Shown here in pieces: positions 62,852-64,000 of a stretch of 64,000 nt of DNA. Both the position numbers and the translations under genes were made by a program. The notes beneath the pieces were generated by a model, which was not told the DNA's origin, ran no database searches, and saw only the letters and a program-made list of their open reading frames with translations. Source of the DNA: Flaccisagitta enflata (lineage: Eukaryota > Chaetognatha > Sagittoidea > Aphragmophora); contig OZ231127.1 in the NCBI GenBank assembly GCA_965153355.1, forward strand, positions 98,828,001 to 98,892,000, written 5' to 3'. Each line of letters starts with the position of its first letter. Within the stretch, counting starts at the first letter, position 1.

Positions 62852-63205
62852 GTCGCGTGCACGCGATTCTACACCCCGCTTTGTCGATTCGTCCGTCAGT
62901 CCGTCCGTCCGTCCGTCACACTTTACTTTTATGTAATATAATGTCAACCCATTGGTCATTTTAAGTCATTTTAAGTCATTGATAGTTATTCTAAGTCATT
63001 TTGAGTCATTTTAAGGCATTTTAAGTTATTTTAAGTCATTTTAAGTCATTTTTTGGTCATTAGGTTTTTTAGTCATTATAAGTCCTTTTTGGTCATTTTA
63101 GGTCATTCTAAGTCATTGAAAGTCATTCTATGTCATTCTAAGTCAGTCTAAGTCATTCTTAGTCTGTAAGTCTCGCACGTGACTTACAGGTGTTGGCTTT
63201 GTTTT
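62851..63205 (-). mobile_element. Family A element, reverse, with (AAGTCATTTT)n interior
   Basis: Reversed tail TTAGTCGCGTGCACGCGATT then CTACACCCCGCTTTGTCG, GTCCGTCCGTCC repeats, AAGTCATTTTAAGTCATT decamers, and the head AGTCTCGCACGTGACTTACA then GGTGTTGGCTTTGTTT. Confidence 0.75.
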
Positions 63206-63247
63206 TTTTACAAACTATTTTACATTGTTGATAAATGATAATCTTAC

Positions 63248-63323
63248 TGTATGGGTAAATGTCCATGGATATCCATAAGTGTTGTTGAAGATGGTCTTTG
63301 CCAAGAAAATGGATAGAGCTTCA
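63248..63323 (-). CDS. Orphan exon candidate, unknown gene
   Basis: 76 nt between a good acceptor (GCCTTACAG|TGAAGC) and donor (ACA|gtaaga). In one frame it reads EALSIFLAKTIFNNTYGYPW, then TFTHT, without stops. I do not recognise the protein. It could belong to a gene lying mostly beyond the window. Splice signals and a sensible peptide are the only support. Confidence 0.35.
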
Positions 63324-63366
63324 CTGTAAGGCATATAGAGACATCAAATAAAATTGCCATCAAGTA

Positions 63367-63368
<2 letters not shown>

Positions 63369-63405
<37 letters not shown>
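63369..63405. repeat. (GA)n microsatellite
   Basis: About 18 GA dinucleotides next to the orphan exon candidate. Confidence 0.9.
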
Positions 63406-63409
<4 letters not shown>

Positions 63410-63819
63410 TAGTATAGATAGTATTTGTACTTCCTCGAGACACTGAAACATGTCTATGGGAGCGGTATTTTTCATTTCAACTTAGACTAAGTAAGGTCTT
63501 CAATTGGGTCTTTGCTTTGATTCGTTGCTATTTCAAGTGCGGACGTTCAGGCATGCAGACAGGCAGACGGATATCATGTCCAAGTTGAGACTTGATCTTT
63601 GGTCTTCTTTGTCTTTTTGGCTTTGGCGTTTGGTTTGATGTTGTGGCGGTAGTGGTGGTTGTGTGGGGCGGGAGACAGACACAAGGGGGGGGGGGGGCTG
63701 ATACATGAAAGTTCAAAACAAGAGACAAACTGGGTTGGACAGAGAATCGCAAGAGTAGGCAGTCTTGAAATGCAGACAGACAAATAGGGGAATGTGGCGG
63801 TGAGGTGCCGGAGCATCCG

Positions 63820-64000
63820 TTAGGCGTAGTAGCGGAAATTCTTCCTCGAGACAGCGCCGTAGTTAGGAAATCCCCGCTGTCGCTTTGATGATGATGATGC
63901 TGCTGGTAACGACCTGGCCTTTGGCAGGACTTTGGACTGTGGCGTGAGGAGGCGGCAGCGCGAGTCTCTCTGGAACCCCCGATGACGTTGTTTTTGTTGT
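63820..64000 (-). CDS. Possible C-terminal coding segment at the window edge, unknown protein
   Basis: GC content rises here. One minus-strand frame is open from the edge and ends KRQRGFPNYGAVSRKNFRYY, Ala, TAA (63822-63820). It is Arg/Ser-rich with a short poly-Ser run. Another frame is open as well, so the coding call is tentative and no family is recognised. Confidence 0.3.
   Translation of the reverse strand, partial: QQKQRHRGFQRDSRCRLLTPQSKVLPKARSLPAASSSSKRQRGFPNYGAVSRKNFRYYA

Overview
This is a eukaryotic, repeat-dominated window, most likely from an invertebrate animal. Both recognisable genes have introns with GT..AG borders, and the space between exons is filled with satellites, microsatellites, fold-back and inverted-repeat elements and retroelement remnants. 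I cannot name the phylum. I see no tRNA, rRNA or CRISPR array.

Two genes could be rebuilt exon by exon with matching splice phases, both on the minus strand. (1) Glycine amidinotransferase (GATM/AGAT): ten coding exons from 41048 (ATG) down to 23169 (TAA), 941 codons, with the active-site Asp, His and Cys all present. Exon 2 carries an in-frame array of 18 x 81 bp (27 residues each) between a mitochondrial-type presequence and the enzyme domain. (2) A group II pyridoxal-phosphate-dependent amino-acid decarboxylase: five coding exons from 60075 down to 42147, 606 codons, with PLP-site His, Asp and Lys present. An acidic, poly-Asp insertion of about 105 residues sits where related enzymes have the mobile catalytic loop. 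About 4.4 kb of this gene (the 3' part of exon 4, intron 4 and the 5' part of exon 5) is tandemly duplicated. The decarboxylase ends 1.1 kb upstream of the GATM start codon. Amidinotransferase makes guanidinoacetate (creatine pathway) and the decarboxylase makes an amine from an amino acid; nothing in the sequence links the two pathways.

Layout: 1-10.6 kb holds dispersed repeats, an inverted-repeat element, an 80-bp satellite array and long microsatellites. 10.75-12.97 kb is a decayed LINE. 13-23 kb holds a second 80-bp satellite array in the opposite orientation and large dispersed elements. 23.2-41.0 kb is GATM. 42.1-60.1 kb is the decarboxylase, with a Penelope-like fragment between inverted repeats in its first intron. 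60.3-61.9 kb is a further 80-bp satellite array inside a dispersed element. 62-64 kb has two weak exon candidates.

Three patterns stand out. First, the 81-bp repeat coded in GATM exon 2 looks related to the ~80-bp non-coding satellites elsewhere in the window. Second, several exon ends in both genes are accompanied in the adjoining intron by decayed local copies of themselves that include the splice site. Third, an abundant dispersed family ('family A') ends in a hairpin whose stem sequence differs between subfamilies, and the same variable hexamer recurs near the other end of the same element.
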